Below are positions 22,256-34,381 of a DNA stretch of 64,000 nt, piece by piece (position 1 is the first letter of the stretch; each line of letters starts with the position of its first letter). The notes under the pieces were generated by a model that worked only from the letters and a program-made list of their open reading frames with translations, was not told the DNA's origin and searched no databases. The position numbers and the translations under genes are program-made. Origin of the DNA: Thermothielavioides terrestris NRRL 8126 (taxonomy: Eukaryota > Ascomycota > Sordariomycetes > Sordariales > Chaetomiaceae); the NCBI RefSeq assembly GCF_000226115.1, contig NC_016458.1:7908001-7972000 (forward strand). Reading direction: 5' to 3'.

Positions 22256-22945
22256 GATGTCGGCCTGCGCTGCGGGATGGCGATTGGGATCTAAAGTGGG
22301 AAGAGGCGATGTCCGAGAGAAGAGTGGGTTAAAGTGGGGGACGTGGCAAGCGCGTTAATTGATGCGCGAAAGTGGCGGGAGAGCACGTGCTAAACGCTCC
22401 CTTGTTCCGGGACATGCCCACTGTAATTCAGGGGCTGCCAGGAGAAGAGGGGCTAGGTAAATTTACCTCGTCAGACATTGTAATCGAGTACACACAACGA
22501 CCTGTGATGCTCTGGCTCTCTCCCCTCAACCCGCCATGTCTACCGCTCCCATCCATGCCCATGCAATTCCCCTCCTGCCCAACTGTGATACGCCCCACAT
22601 ACAGAAGGGCCCAGCTGCGGACCTACCTCCAGGCAACAGATCCCCATCAACCGGCGACATATTATATACAGAATCCGACAAGCCGCCTCGCACGACGTCC
22701 AACTGTGGCCGGCCACTTTGCCCAGCCGGTTTTTTATCCGCGACCTCTCGCCGCGGGCGGAATGACCACCTAGGCAGGTAGCCCCCTCCTTTGCCCGAAG
22801 TGCATGCTCTCGTCTGTAAGCCCCAAACGTAACGTAGATAGCCCGATGGTCAGGCGCCGTGATCCGTGTAGGTAAACAAAAGATATGTAGAGAGGGGGAC
22901 GTTGCCCGTTTTGTACCCTCATAGCGGGGAGCTGTTCATGTCGGC
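22256..22945. other. Intergenic between the Ran-binding protein and HRQ1
   Basis: No recognisable gene. Contains the HRQ1 promoter side and the 3' flank of the Ran-binding-domain gene. Confidence 0.55.
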
Positions 22946-24734
22946 CTAGCCCCGTTCCTCAACATCCGCCAGTCGTTTCTTCAACATCTCGACGAGCTGC
23001 GAGAAGGCCGTGGCATTTGCTTCGCTCATCTAGACAAGACAACCCGTCAGCAAAAAAAGTCACCCATCAGGAGAGGGCATGTCGCCACCCACCTTCATCT
23101 GCACCTGCCGCACCTCGCCGCCCTCGAAGGCCGTGAACAGCACCGTCGACGTCTTCAGCCGGTTCGTGACTTGGAACTTCATGGCCGGCAGGATGACGGT
23201 GTTCAGGATGACGCGCAGCGTGTGGTCCTGCCGCATAATCAGGCGTACGTGCTTGCGGAGGGCGTCCTTGTTGCCGTTCCCGCCGTTGTTGTTGTTGTCG
23301 TCGTCGTCGTCCTGGCGCAGCACGGACGGGTCGAACGATGCCGGGTCGGCCGCGCCCTGCTCGTCCAGCTCGACCGTCGCCTTGGGCACGTTCACCTTGA
23401 GCATGCCCGAGCCCCGCTCCTTCCACCCGACGCCCTTCTCCATGACGTACATCTTGGCGCGCACCGAGAAGAGCGTGCTCTCCTGCCCTTCGCCGTCGTC
23501 GACCACAACTGGGCCGTGTGTTAGTAGATAGAGCGAGCACGCGGAACTCCTAGACTCGGACGGGCGACTTACTCTTCTGTAGCTTGGGCTTTTTCTTGTC
23601 ATCGCCGGCCTTGGCGTCGTCCTTCTCTCTTTCGTCCTCCTTGGTCCCCTCATCCTCAGACGCGGCGTCACCCTTGGTGTCCTCGTCCTCGCTGCTTCCC
23701 TCGTCCGACTTGTCCTCAGTGTCACTGTCTGGCGCACCAAACGGCTTGGCCGGCTTGTCGCTCTTAAGGGCCTCGCCGGGCTTGCCAAAGTTGCTGAGTC
23801 GCGCGCCGGACAGGGCGCTGCCGCCGAAGGCGCTCGCAAAGGGACTCGACTTGAACACGGAGCCGCCGCCGCTGCCGCTCCCTTGGCCGTTAAGTCCGGC
23901 GAAGGGAGACGCAGCTGTGGTTCCGCTGAAGCTTAGTTTCGGCGGCGCGGATGGGGCGGCCGGCTTGGACCCGCCAAGGGCACTGCCAAAATTGGAGGAG
24001 CCCGCGGTCGAGCCGAACAGGCTGGGCTTGCCGGCTCCGCCTATGGTGCCGAACGGCGAGGTTGACGAGGCGGCGAGTTTTGCAAAGCCGGACTTGGCGA
24101 AGGCCGAGGCCGACGCTGGTTTCGGCGGCTCCGTCTTGGCAGGCTCTCTCGCTTCCGAAGGCTGCTCCATGCTCGATCTCGGCGATGCGCTGGCGGATAG
24201 CGGCTCCTGCTCTGTGTTACCATCAGGTGCGGCAGCGGGGTCCGCCGGGCTGCTTACGACTTCCTCCTTCCCACTCTCTACCGCCGACGCGCTGGCTTGG
24301 CGGTCTCGCGGCCGTTTCTTCTCGGGCTCGGACCTATCCGTCCTGCTCTGGACCGTGGCTGAGGCGGCCGACTGGCCGGGCGACTCCCCCTCGAGCGGGG
24401 CGCCAGTGACATCTCGGTTTTCCTCCAGCTCGTCGTGCGCTCGCTTCTTCTTGGGCGACGACACCTGCTCCTTCAGCGCATCCTCCCTCGGGGCGCCTAA
24501 ACTGATCTCGGGCGTGATCCGCCGGCGGCGGGCGGCCCTGTCTTCGGGTGCATCGTCCTCCGAGGCGCCCTTTTCATCCTGCGAGAGTGGTATGGTGCCG
24601 TGTTCTGTTTTCTCCGAGATGGAGGTCTGCTTCAGCTCGCGGCGCGCGGCCGTCGTCTCGGCGTCCTCCTCTGCGGCAGCGGCGGGCTCCGCATGAACCG
24701 AGGGGTCGCTCGTGTTGTGCGGGTCGTCGGCCAT
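22946..24734 (-). CDS. Ran-binding-domain (RanBD1) nuclear protein, Yrb2/RanBP3-like
   Basis: Model: complement(22946..23029, 23093..23508, 23573..24734), 553 aa. The N-terminal about 200 residues are acidic and basic low complexity with SPKKKRA-type nuclear signals. A nucleoporin-like region follows with spaced FG/F motifs (TSPFGTI, SLFGST, SNFGSAL, SPFAG, SPFASAFGG). The RanBD1 domain fills exon 2: LFSVRAKMYVMEKGVGWKER, GSGMLKVNV, RLIMRQDHTLRVILNT, MKFQVTNRLKTSTVLFTAFE. The final exon (MSEANATAFSQLVEMLKKRL) completes the domain helix. By family this binds Ran-GTP and assists Crm1-dependent nuclear export. FG motifs plus a single RanBD fit Yrb2/RanBP3 better than Yrb1. The start is the first in-frame ATG. 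Confidence 0.85.
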
Positions 24735-25868
24735 GATGTCAGCGGTCGGTTTGCCGGCGCAGTCGGATGCGTTGCAGCGGACGGCCGACAGCAAATTCTG
24801 AGCCACGAAGGAGATGCTGCTCCTCTTGCTTGCGTGCAGCTCGCTCGTTTGCGCAAGACGCCAAGGTAGCTAGACCCGACGGGGTGCAGGGTGTTTGGGA
24901 GAGCCAGTTTAGTCGCTCCGGTTCGGGGAAGAGCCGGCGGACGCAGGCAAAACCGATGGTGGCGCGAGTCTCTGCTCGGCGTGGATCAGCACATGGGTGG
25001 ATGTTGAAGCAAAGCAAAAGCGGCGCTACCCAGTTTAATTAGCAGCGCTGCGGAGTTTTGGCCCCGTCAATGCCCGCGTTGCCCCGTGTTGCCGGTGCTT
25101 GGGTTTACTGCGGTACTGTGTACGGAATAGTTAGACGGGCCCCAGGCCAACGGATCGGCGGGGAGGGACCGAGGCGGAATCGGCGGCGCAGGCTTCGTCG
25201 CACTGCTGCGGACGGGCTGTCGAAGGGATTGGCTCAGAAGAATCCCACCCGCTAAATGAAGGTTGGCTTCTGGACCGTTGGTGATACATAGGGCTCTCGT
25301 GCACATCCCGGCAGCGGGGTTTGCTTGGGTGCCAATTTGGGTCCGAAAGTCTTCAATGCTCTCTGCGGCCAATCACTTTGCAACGCATGTTCGGCCGCCG
25401 CCTCGGCTGAAGCACCGCACTGCTGATTGGGGGTGAGGTCGAAGGTGTCTTATCAAGGGAGCTTATCCCATCGTGAACTAAGCATTGCACAGCATGTCGT
25501 TCTTTTCTCGTTTTGTCCACGTCTATGGACTCTGACAAAACCTAAGGGCTCCCAGACGGCACCCAGCCGAGCCGCCGGGCCTCGAGACGACTATTTGACA
25601 GTAAGTACAGAATAATACACTACAGTCATGCAACATCATGCAAATCGCACGGGTCCCGTCCGAGCTAGACTTTATCTCGGCAATGCCGAATGTTTGGAAC
25701 AGGCGGCGTAATCAAGGGGTCCCCAGCGTTGCACATGTACATCGTATTGCCTGTCTCACCTCGGGAGCGGCATTTGTACTCCACCCTTTGCCAAGGGTGC
25801 CACTCACACCACTCCAACGAGCAGCGAGACGGCGAGCATTACATTACGTAGTAAGTCCTCCAAGGGAT
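24735..25868. other. Intergenic, Ran-binding gene promoter side
   Basis: No gene recognised. A GTGTACGGAATA motif is present at 25118-25129, the same core as at 8324. Confidence 0.5.
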
Positions 25869-27363
25869 TCAGGTATCACAATCCCTAGCCCTCCTTTCCT
25901 CCGCGACAACAATGCTTTCCACCAGGTCCAGCGCTGCCCTAAACGACGCCAGCTCGTCGCCCAGCGACAGCCCATCCTCCTCTCCGTCGTCCTCCTCCTC
26001 GCCACTGCCGTCCCGGTCCTTACTTTCATCCCAGCCGCCATCCGCACACACGGCAGCCTCCTTCTCACCCACGGCCCCCTTCTCCCTCTTCTCGTCCCAG
26101 TCTTCCCCACTCCCACCGCCAACCTTCTCCTCATCCCCTAACCTGATCGGCCCCCCTTCCCGCTCCCGCAAACTCGCACAGAACCTCCGCCCAGCCGGCA
26201 CCATCCGCTCCCACAGCCCCCTCCACCGACGCCGCTGCTCGTCCCGTCTCTCGCGCGATCCAGTCGCAGCCGCGAGCGCTGCCCCAGCCGCAGTCCTAGC
26301 CGCAGGCGCAGGCGCGGTCACGGGCCAAGGCAGCCCCGCCTCATCATCATCAGCACCAGCACCAGCACCAGCACCAGCCCCCATACCACTGTCCACATCG
26401 ACGTCGCCCCCGGCGACGATGCGGCAGACCAGTGCTACCAGGAGCAGCAGGAACGAGAACGTGACCGGCGTGACGGGGACGAGGGTCGCCCCGCGGATGG
26501 GCTCGTCGTCGTCGCCTTCTTCGGTGTGTCCTCCGTCCGTGGCTGGCTGGTTACTGGTGTTGTTGCGGATCGGTGCTGTGCTGTCGTTGTTGTCGTTGTT
26601 GAGGCTAGGGATGTTATTGCTACGCCACGGCGGGAGGGGGATGACGTGGTCGAGGGAGGGACTCGCGGTGGTCTTGGTGTTGGGCGAGGACGGTGATGGG
26701 GACGATGATGGTAATAAGGATGGGGACGATGATGGTAATAAGGATGGGGACGATGAAGGTGGGAACGATGATGAGAGTGAGGGTGGCGATGACGGCGACG
26801 GCGCTGCTGATGAGAATGTATATCTGATTTTGCGGAGGACGACAGAAAGGAGACAGCGCACACTGACGCAGTCTGCCAGGCTAGCACTGGCGGTCATGTT
26901 CAGGCCTGCTGCTGCCGCCAGCCAGCGCTCGCGGAAGGTGATCTCATGCTGGAGATCGTCGAGCTGGGCTCGGAGGGCCTGCAGGTCGGCCAGCTCGCGC
27001 CCGAGGGTGGATGCCCTGGTGGTTGGCTCAGCCTGGGACTCATCCGGCAATGTCTGGCACGTCGGGTCAGCGCGGGCGCATGGAGAAAGGAAACGGAGGC
27101 TGTTGAATGGCTTACGAAGAGCGGGCGAGATATCCTGCTCTGTGCGTCTCCGGCTGGGCCGAGTGTGTTCTGGCCGGCGGGAGACTCAGAGGCCACATCG
27201 CCTCTTGCTGTTGCTGTAGATCCAGTTAGTTGCCTTGTACAGTACAAGCCAACACCTGCTAATTCTTCCGTGTATGGCGCGTACCTGGAAGCCGGTGTGG
27301 AAGCCCAGCCGCCAGCACTGGCAGCTCCAAGAGCAGAAGCCCAGCCGCTAGAAGCCCACGCAT
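25869..27363 (-). CDS. Secreted or single-pass membrane protein of unknown function with signal peptide
   Basis: I do not recognise a functional family. Model: complement(25869..27053, 27116..27213, 27285..27363), 453 aa, with both introns in frame. The first exon encodes a clear signal peptide (MRGLLAAGLLLLELPVLAAG). The luminal part has a heptad-like helix (ELADLQALRAQLDDLQHEIT) followed by SLADCVSVRCLL; the DC-x3-RC pair resembles a conserved motif of fungal secreted proteins of unknown role. Then come a Ser/Pro-rich linker with tandem SPSLLPSS units, a membrane segment (FSFLLLLVALVCRIVAGG), an Ala/Gly-rich run and an acidic C-terminal tail. The predicted topology is type I. A 435-codon open frame on the + strand overlaps it but is Ser-rich antisense. 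The signal peptide plus splice consistency support this model. Confidence 0.62.
26693..26760. repeat. 24-bp tandem repeat in the Ser/Pro linker
   Basis: Two near-identical copies of a unit containing GATGGTAATAAGGATGGGGA, plus a diverged third, encode repeated SPSLLPSS units in the membrane protein on the minus strand. Confidence 0.7.
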
Positions 27364-28485
27364 ACTTGGTGGTGAGCTGCCTGGCAGGCAGCGACTGAAT
27401 GCGCGGGAGGCAAATGGAGAGCTCCGGGGCGCAGGAGAAGTGGTCACGGCCACGTAGGATGACTGACCGTCGGCGGAGCACGCTGCTATGGTGGGCAATG
27501 GAGCAAGCACGAGGCGGCGTCGTCAGGACTGTGGAGGCTATTCCGCAACCATGAACGACAGCCACACCAGCGCAGTAACTATGAACCCGCTGAGTGCGAG
27601 ATGCCAGAGAGCTCAGCGGGCACTCAAAACTGAACCGGAATCTCCGGTCAATGTGAGAAGTGAGTCAGGGAAGAGAGCGAGGATACCCAGGATAGATAGG
27701 TACATGATCATATCCCTATACTCGGAGACAAATTTCTGAGAACAACGAGGCACGTCATCTCCAGTCGAGCCAAGAGAACAGCCATGACTACCTAACCTTA
27801 GTCCCCTCCTCAGAGCAAAGCGGTTAACGTGGACTCTGCATCGAAGTCTTTCCCGTTTCGGCCAGCTGGACGCAATGGCTGGCGCATCGGCCAATCAGCG
27901 AACGGGTCCGAGAGAGAGCTGACGAGTCCGTCGCTCCATCCCCCCGGCCCCTGCCCGGCCGAGGCAGACTTCGGCCATGACGCTGATCTCAGACTGCATG
28001 ACGGGTCAATGGTCAACGCCAGTGTGTACTCTAGTGCAGACAGTGAAACGACACCAACTCAAGATCGGCGATTGTCTAGGTCATTCCCAGCACCCATGCT
28101 GCGCTGCGTCCACAGCACAGGCGTCCGTCCGCATCCAGTCCACTCTGTGCCTATTACACTACCTACATACACCGGCCACCAGCTCACGAGCTCGTTCTCC
28201 CCAAACCCAGGCCACTCACTGTCCACAAGTCCCCGGGTCAAGAGTCCAAGTCATCCTATGCCATCCTTTCCCAACCCACAGACAGAATCATGTATATCGG
28301 CTCACAAACCGTCCGCTCGGCCTAGTGAGAGAAAGATAGCCGCATCGTAAATCCATCCAGGGGTGTAAGAGCGGGGAAAAGAAAGGAACAAGAAGTGAAG
28401 AAAGGAAGAAGTCATAGGCATCATCATCATCAACCTGAGCAACCCCGTCAACCTCGCCCTCGAACGCGAAAAGAGTCTCAGAGTC
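27364..28485. other. Intergenic between the membrane protein and the RING E3 gene
   Basis: No gene recognised in about 1.1 kb. A minus-strand open frame upstream of 27363 (to about 27565) is Arg/Ser-rich and unsupported. Confidence 0.5.
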
Positions 28486-30410
28486 TCAGCCTCTCCGCCC
28501 AAAATGATCTCTCCACCACCCAAGCGGCCCTCCTCCACCGCCGCTCGCACCACCGCTCCCATGCTCCTGCTGCTCTCTCGCCTCGCGCGCGGAAGCAGTC
28601 CGCCTGCCGCCACCCCAGAAATCATCCGACATCCACTCGAGCTCCGACTGCCACCAATCTCCTCCCTCCCTCAGCCTCTCCCTTTCCCTGACCCGCTCCC
28701 GCTCCCGGTCGCGGTCGCGGTCCCGGATGCGGTCCCGGGAAGAAGCGGACGGACTGCGCACCCTCGCCGCGCGCGCGGCGCCCTCGGTATCCGACGACGG
28801 CCACGCGCCCGGCGGCGAGTGCGAGTTGCGCCGGGACGGGTGCCGGTTGTTATCCGCCGGGACGTCGAAGTCGTACGCCGCCCCGGCGAGGTTGCGGATC
28901 GAGTTCAGGCGGTCGAGGTTCTCGCGCGCGCTACGGACTGTGCGCTGGCGCGGTTCGCGGTCGCGGTCGCGGTCGCGGTCTCGGTCTCGCTCGCGGGCGG
29001 CGCGAGAGGAGAACGGGTTGGCAAAGGCGAAGGGGTCGGACATTGGGGAGGCGGAGGCGGAGGCTGAGGAGGAGGGCTGTGCTTGTTGCGGTTGCTGCGG
29101 TTGCTGCTGTGACTGCCGCCTGCGGTTGCCGGCGCTGGGGTTGCCATTGTTGTTGCTGCTGCCCTCTCTGCCCTCGATTGGCATGCGGCAGATGGGACAC
29201 GTGTTGTGCTCCTTGAGCCAGAGGACGACGCACTCGCCGTGGTACCAGTGCTTGCATGGCAGCACCAAGACCTCGTCGCCCAGGTGGATCTCGTCGATGC
29301 AGATGGTGCACTCGGCTTTCCCCTCCGGGCCGAGCATCTCGGCGTCCACCCGCTTCTTTTCGAGCCTGTCGATGGCCGCCTGCGTGGCTGGGGGGGCCGC
29401 GTTGGTCTGCGGCGACGCTTCCATGAGCTGCGTGATGATGCGGTCGAGCGCCTCCTGCGTGAACACGGCGTCGCCGTGCACCGCCGCTGCCGGGTTGTAC
29501 AGCGAGTTCAGGAGGTCGTGGAGTCCGCCCACAAACGCGTAGCCCGGTTCCGGTCCTCCCAGGCCCCGGCGCTCAGGCTCATCCGCAGGCCAGGGGTTAC
29601 CAAACAGTTGGCCGAATAATCTAGACGGGTCACTAGGGTTAGTCGCATTGTTGTGGATGAAGGTGACGGCGCGGATCCGCGTCCTCGGAACTCGGCGGCT
29701 GTGGCCTCTTGGAGAAGGAGGGGTGACGTACGTGCCAAAGTTAGGTGCTGGGCCCTCAGGCCCGCCTCCGATGGTCCCGCTGGTAATGGTAACTCGCGTG
29801 TGCGTGCCGCCAAAGGGGCCGGCCCTAAAGGTCCTCTGCTGGACCCTAGTCCCCGGTGGAAGCGCCTGCTCGTCCGGCGGAAATAGGCCGCCTGCGGGGA
29901 AGTTCCCGCGTAGAGCTCGCCCTGCCCCAAGGTCATTAACCAGCATGTCGGCGAAGCGGCGGAGGACGGCGTCGCCGTCGTCCGGAATTGCCCGTTCGCG
30001 GTCGCTCGGTGTCCGGGATCGCAGTTCGGGGCGGCCAAGGCGCGGCCATGGTTCGTTGTGGAGATGTTCCAGTATGTCGTCTTCGTCGAGGTCCGAGTCC
30101 GCGCCGCCGCCCGGACGGCGTAAGGACAGACCAGACCGGCTGCTGAAATCCGAGGGAGTCCGTATGCCCCGCATTTCCAGGAGATCGCCGAGAGACTCAG
30201 CCTAACGCAAGATGTCAGCGGGACAGGGCGAAGATGCAACACATGCGCGGCGCCACCACTTACGATCTGGGTGAATTCGCTGTCGCATCTGGGGCACGTC
30301 AGGGATTCTCGCTCGTCGCGGTACCACTCATGCTGGCACTCATGGCAAAAAACCACCTCTCGACCGGCGGCGACGGCGGCGAGATGACTGCCGCGGCCAG
30401 AAGACGCCAT
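28486..30410 (-). CDS. RING-H2 E3 ubiquitin ligase, RNF115/RNF126-like
   Basis: Model: complement(28486..30201, 30264..30410), 620 aa. The N-terminus holds a small zinc ribbon (CHECQHEWYRDERESLTCPRC), the BCA2-type ubiquitin-binding finger typical of RNF126/RNF115. The RING-H2 domain is at about residues 346-390: CTICIDEIHLGDEVL, CKHWYHGECVVLWL, NTCPICRMPI, with all eight zinc ligands present. Between them, GNPWPADEPERRGL and LHDLLNSLYNP resemble the conserved segment ahead of the RING in fungal members. The C-terminal tail is low complexity, with Gln/Pro runs and a long alternating Arg-Asp/Glu stretch encoded by a hexamer repeat near 28965-28995. It would transfer ubiquitin from an E2 to cytosolic substrates; the substrate is unknown. 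Confidence 0.88.
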
Positions 30411-32064
30411 GGCCGGTCTCGGTGGTCCCGGCAGGCCCAGTCGTGGTTGGCGCGGGGGCTCCGGGTTCAGCGCGAAGGCAGCGATGGTGCCAAGCACGCT
30501 GGTGAGGATGGCGACGGCGAGACCAGATCGGGAAGCCAGTTTGACGAACTGTCGATGTGGCTCGGTGGAATCGTCGTTGCGGGGGGAGAACCCTCGCCGC
30601 AGGGCTGGGCTGAGCAGTAGGTGCGGTACTTGTCAACCTGGAGTGGTCCCGAGTTGGACCTGCAAGTGGTGCCCCACCTTTGTCGAGGAAACTCTCGCGG
30701 TCAAGTTTCGGGTCGAGAATCTGCCGGATAAGAATCGGAAATGTATTCTGCGCAGTCGGTTCTCTGCGCAAGGATCAGCTTGCTGGATTTGCGTGGGGTA
30801 TTGTGAGGGTTGAACTGAGTGATTGGGGAGAGAGAGCAAGCTGTTGCTTTCGAAGGGGATCAGGTTCGGGCAGTGGGACCCTGGACGGAAATGCGTCAGC
30901 AGAAGTCACTTTTTAAATCACGGCACAGCAGGAGGAAGAACTGGTACCTTGCCGGTGTTAGGTGCCTTACTCCAGCCAACCGCCAACGGCCAACGATCAC
31001 CCGATATGATATGTCCGCAATGGTGGCAGTGGCGAAACAAACCAGAAGATATGAAAGGAGTCGCGAGGTAGGCGAAGATCAGGAATTAACGTGCCAGATG
31101 TTATTACTCATCTGAAGGCCCCGGTCTGTGTGTACTCTGTCCGTGGGTGTGTTAAGAGGGTATAGTACCTCACCTCCGCCGCAGCCACTTGGTAAGGGCG
31201 GGAACGGGAACAAGGTGAGCAAATCCTGTACGCTGGAAAAGTAGGTTCAGGATCCGCGTTAAATATGAAACGGGTGAGAGTGCCTTGCCTGGAAGAGCAC
31301 AAACGCAATTTTACATCTGTTTAACAAGCCGCGAGTCTCGCTTTTGTTGCTCGAGCTCAACTTCAAGGGACGTGTACCTACCAGATAGGTACCCTGAGTT
31401 TAAAGCGTCATACACAGCACGTCCCGGGCCAGCCAGCACTTTGTCAGACCGCCCAGTTGTAGCACAGAGAATGCCCACGCAGCCATGCACGCACGTTGTG
31501 CACGGCACACAAGTACGGTACCCAACTTGGTGGCCACCGCTGACTTGCTGACTTGGATCCGGGAGAGTCACAAGGCTTGGGCCATGGCCATCCAACCCGA
31601 GCATCCTACCAAGTCAGGCAGACAGATAAGGCATAATCACCTGCCGCACCCAGACACCCAACAACTCAAGCCTACAACAGCCCATCGGAACCAGAGCCAG
31701 CCTTGATTTCCCGGCAGCCAATAGCTGGGCCAGGCCTGGTATTCTCTTAGCAGACCGCAAGGCAAGCCACCGAGTCAATTAAGGCGTTCAATCAACCGCG
31801 AAATAGCGCCTGTGAGACCGACACAGCCGTAATAGCGATGATTAGGTAGGATAATGATATCGTTGAGAGGTATAGTGCTCCCGCTCCCTGCGCCCTTATT
31901 CAAGCAAAGAACCACGCCAGGAAAGAACCGTGATGCCCGCGCCTCCTTTCCGTACCCGTACAATGCCTCGCCTGCGTACAGTACACCCGGAATATGCTCT
32001 GTCCGCCAGCCACCTCTATAGAGCCCACGCCACCTGTCATGCGGGCCCCGACGGAGAAGTAGCA
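30411..32064. other. Intergenic between RING E3 and FIS1
   Basis: No gene recognised. Contains the promoter side of the E3 gene and the FIS1 3' flank. Short open frames have no similarity. Confidence 0.5.
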
Positions 32065-32716
32065 TCATCGCTTCCGGCCGAAGTTCCTCAGCAGCACGCC
32101 GCCCACGATACCCGCCACGACCGCCACCCCGCTGACGATGGCCACGCCCATGAGCCCTTCCTTGGCCACCTTGTCGTCGATGAGCGACCGCAGGTTTGTC
32201 GCCTGCAGGTTGCCCGGCTCCTTCTCGAGCAGCAGGTCGTTGTATTTTCGCGCCTCACCGTAGTTGCCCAGCTTGTAGTTGCCCAGCGCGAGGTAGTAGA
32301 GGCACTCGCGCCGCCGCTCGGGCGACGTCCGGAAGATCTCGGAGAGCAGCATCACGCCGAGATGCTGGTCGGAGCGCGTGTTGGATTTTACTAGGCCCTG
32401 CGGCGGCGCCGGGGAGCATGAGCTAGCTGGCTTGTCTAGACACAATGAAGAAGGCCCTTGCGGAAGACGTACCCATGCGTAGTTGAACTTGGTCTGCACG
32501 CCCACCAACTCGCCTTCCTTCTCGTACTGCGCCCGGAGCACCCCTAGCTCGGCCGGGTTGAGCGGGCTGCGCCTGGTGTCAGCAAAACGGCAACGCGGAT
32601 CTCGGACCAAGCACTCACGTTTCGGCGTCGATGGCGTCTGGAAGCATGGCGCGTGAGCCCCGTTCCGGCGCAGGTGAGATTGGCGGGGCCCCGGACTTAC
32701 ACGGTAGTTGCGTCAT
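32065..32716 (-). CDS. fis1: Mitochondrial fission 1 protein
   Basis: Tail-anchored mitochondrial outer-membrane protein that recruits the fission machinery around dynamin Dnm1. Model: complement(32065..32397, 32473..32572, 32619..32637, 32701..32716), 155 aa, close to the usual fungal length. The first two exons are tiny (16 and 19 bp) and give MTQLPYAIDAET, matching the family start. The TPR-like bundle follows: [69 protein letters not shown]. The C-terminus is a hydrophobic anchor ([20 protein letters not shown]) with a basic tail RNFGRKR, which is the outer-membrane targeting signal. The four-exon structure reproduces the expected protein exactly, so confidence is high. Confidence 0.95.
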
Positions 32717-33213
32717 GGTGAAAAACCGCGGCTATAGTTTGAAGCAGCCTGTTCTGTATCCTCTGGAAACAGCGACTGTGACAAGGAAGAAGCGGTGGCA
32801 GGAGTTGCCAGCGGTGTCTGTCTGGGGGTTCCCAAAGCTCGGGCCGTTTTTGTTGCACTCAGAATGTTGAGTGCCCACCTCGACAGCGATGACGAACCTG
32901 GCCACCGCAGCTGGGGCGCACAGATGGGGCGATAAGATAAGGAATCTCGCTTTCAGCTGCTGTCGTCTGGGAGATATGCATGCTTGGCGCCAAGCAGTTC
33001 CCATTACAAACAATCACGAAGTGCACCACTGGAACCGAGACATCGAGAAACGCATCCCAACCTCGATCATTTAATGTTATCACCATAAGAAACAGCATTT
33101 CTCTGCTTTAGGACGAAACATCGAAACCTGGTCAATTTCCATCTCTCCACAAACCCAAAACATACGATCATCCAACAGACTCGCTGAACGCCAGCCGCAC
33201 GACAACCACCAAA
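32717..33213. other. Divergent intergenic region, FIS1/SPC24
   Basis: Shared upstream region of two divergently transcribed genes. No gene seen inside. Confidence 0.6.
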
Positions 33214-33921
33214 ATGCTCCTCGAAGAAGACCCCTCCACGGTGCGTCTGCCCCTCCTCCCCGTCCAAACCCCAAAAAGCCCAAGAGTATATAAACAACAA
33301 ACCAGAAATCCAACTAACCATCCACCCTCCCACCAGCTCATCCGCCACACAATAGCCAACTTCAACATCGCGCCGGACAAGTCCGCCGTGGCGCGGGTAT
33401 CCGAGTCGCTCGCGACGCTGCAGCAGGCACGCGAGCTGCGGCTGCGGGAGGCGGAGGCGTCGCTGCGGCGGCTGGGGCGGACGCTGGCGACGCTGGCGTC
33501 GCAGCACGGGGAGCTGACGGCGTCGCACTCGTCGGCGGCGCACGCGTCCGAGATCGCCCGGCTCGACACGCAGAAGTTCCGCGTCGCCAAGGCCGCTTCC
33601 GACCTCGAGGTCGAGACGGAGCGCCTGCAGGCCCAGCTGGCCGAGCTCAACGCCCGCCTGCAGGAGCTGGAGATGCAGGGCGTCGAGGGCGGGGAGGGGC
33701 TCGGCGGTGGCGGTGGCGGTGGGGGAGGTGTGGAGGATGAGGTCCTGCTGCGCTTGAAGGTCTACCGGAGTCTGGGGATGGAGATTGAGCGGGATGGCAA
33801 GGACGGCGAGTTCAGCCGGGTGGTGGTGAGGAATGATCGGAAGGGCGACGTGCACGTGGTCAACATCGACAGGAAGTTTTCGAGGTTTTTCTACGCCAAC
33901 TATTTTTGGCAGAGCCTGTGA
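33214..33921 (+). CDS. spc24: Kinetochore protein Spc24
   Basis: Subunit of the Ndc80 complex that links spindle microtubules to the inner kinetochore, paired with Spc25. Model: join(33214..33240, 33337..33921), 203 aa. The short first exon encodes MLLEEDPST and continues into [15 protein letters not shown], the conserved start. Residues of about 30-125 form a coiled coil (long runs of A/L/E/R heptads: [20 protein letters not shown]). The C-terminal globular head is [18 protein letters not shown], then [20 protein letters not shown] and the ending [12 protein letters not shown] run of nine Gly interrupts the coiled coil and head, probably from slippage. Gene and family are clear. Confidence 0.93.
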   Translation: MLLEEDPSTVRLPLLPVQTPKSPRVYKQQTRNPTNHPPSHQLIRHTIANFNIAPDKSAVARVSESLATLQQARELRLREAEASLRRLGRTLATLASQHGELTASHSSAAHASEIARLDTQKFRVAKAASDLEVETERLQAQLAELNARLQELEMQGVEGGEGLGGGGGGGGGVEDEVLLRLKVYRSLGMEIERDGKDGEFSRVVVRNDRKGDVHVVNIDRKFSRFFYANYFWQSL

Positions 33922-34381
33922 CGCGGAGGAGAGGTGGCGGGCATGTGGCCAAGGCGTGGGCGTGGGCGTGGGCATGGACATGGACATGTGGCCATGATGA
34001 ATCAATGAATGGTTGGCCAGTTGGGCGGCGTTTGGGAGTTTTTCTCGGGATTGGGAAACGACTGGCAGATACCTGATGCGCTGGGAAGTGGGATGTGTGT
34101 GAGTATCAAGAACCCTTGCATCGCTGCCTCCTGTCGAGCTGACTTTACTCTATGTGTGATCGTCCGTCGCTGGTCACAGGCGATGTTTCCGTCTTCGCGG
34201 CTAACCATGTTTGCTTGACAATACCTTTGTAATCCCTCTGCTTCAGGAAACACCACAATGCAGTGGGGTTAAAACACCATCCAGGGCCTGCGCGATGTCC
34301 ATCTCTCGAGGATCGACGCCCATCATCCACCCAACCCAATCAAACCACACCAACGATAGGAAACTCCTCATCTCCTGCCAA
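33922..34381. other. Convergent intergenic region after SPC24
   Basis: 3' flanks of SPC24 and the next, convergent gene. A short GGGCGTGGGCATGGACAT-type imperfect repeat lies near 33957-33987. No gene seen. Confidence 0.55.

Noticed and set aside
25912..27219. 435-codon plus-strand open frame
   Set aside because: Ser/Ala-rich, antisense to the spliced signal-peptide/TM gene, which has a better structure.
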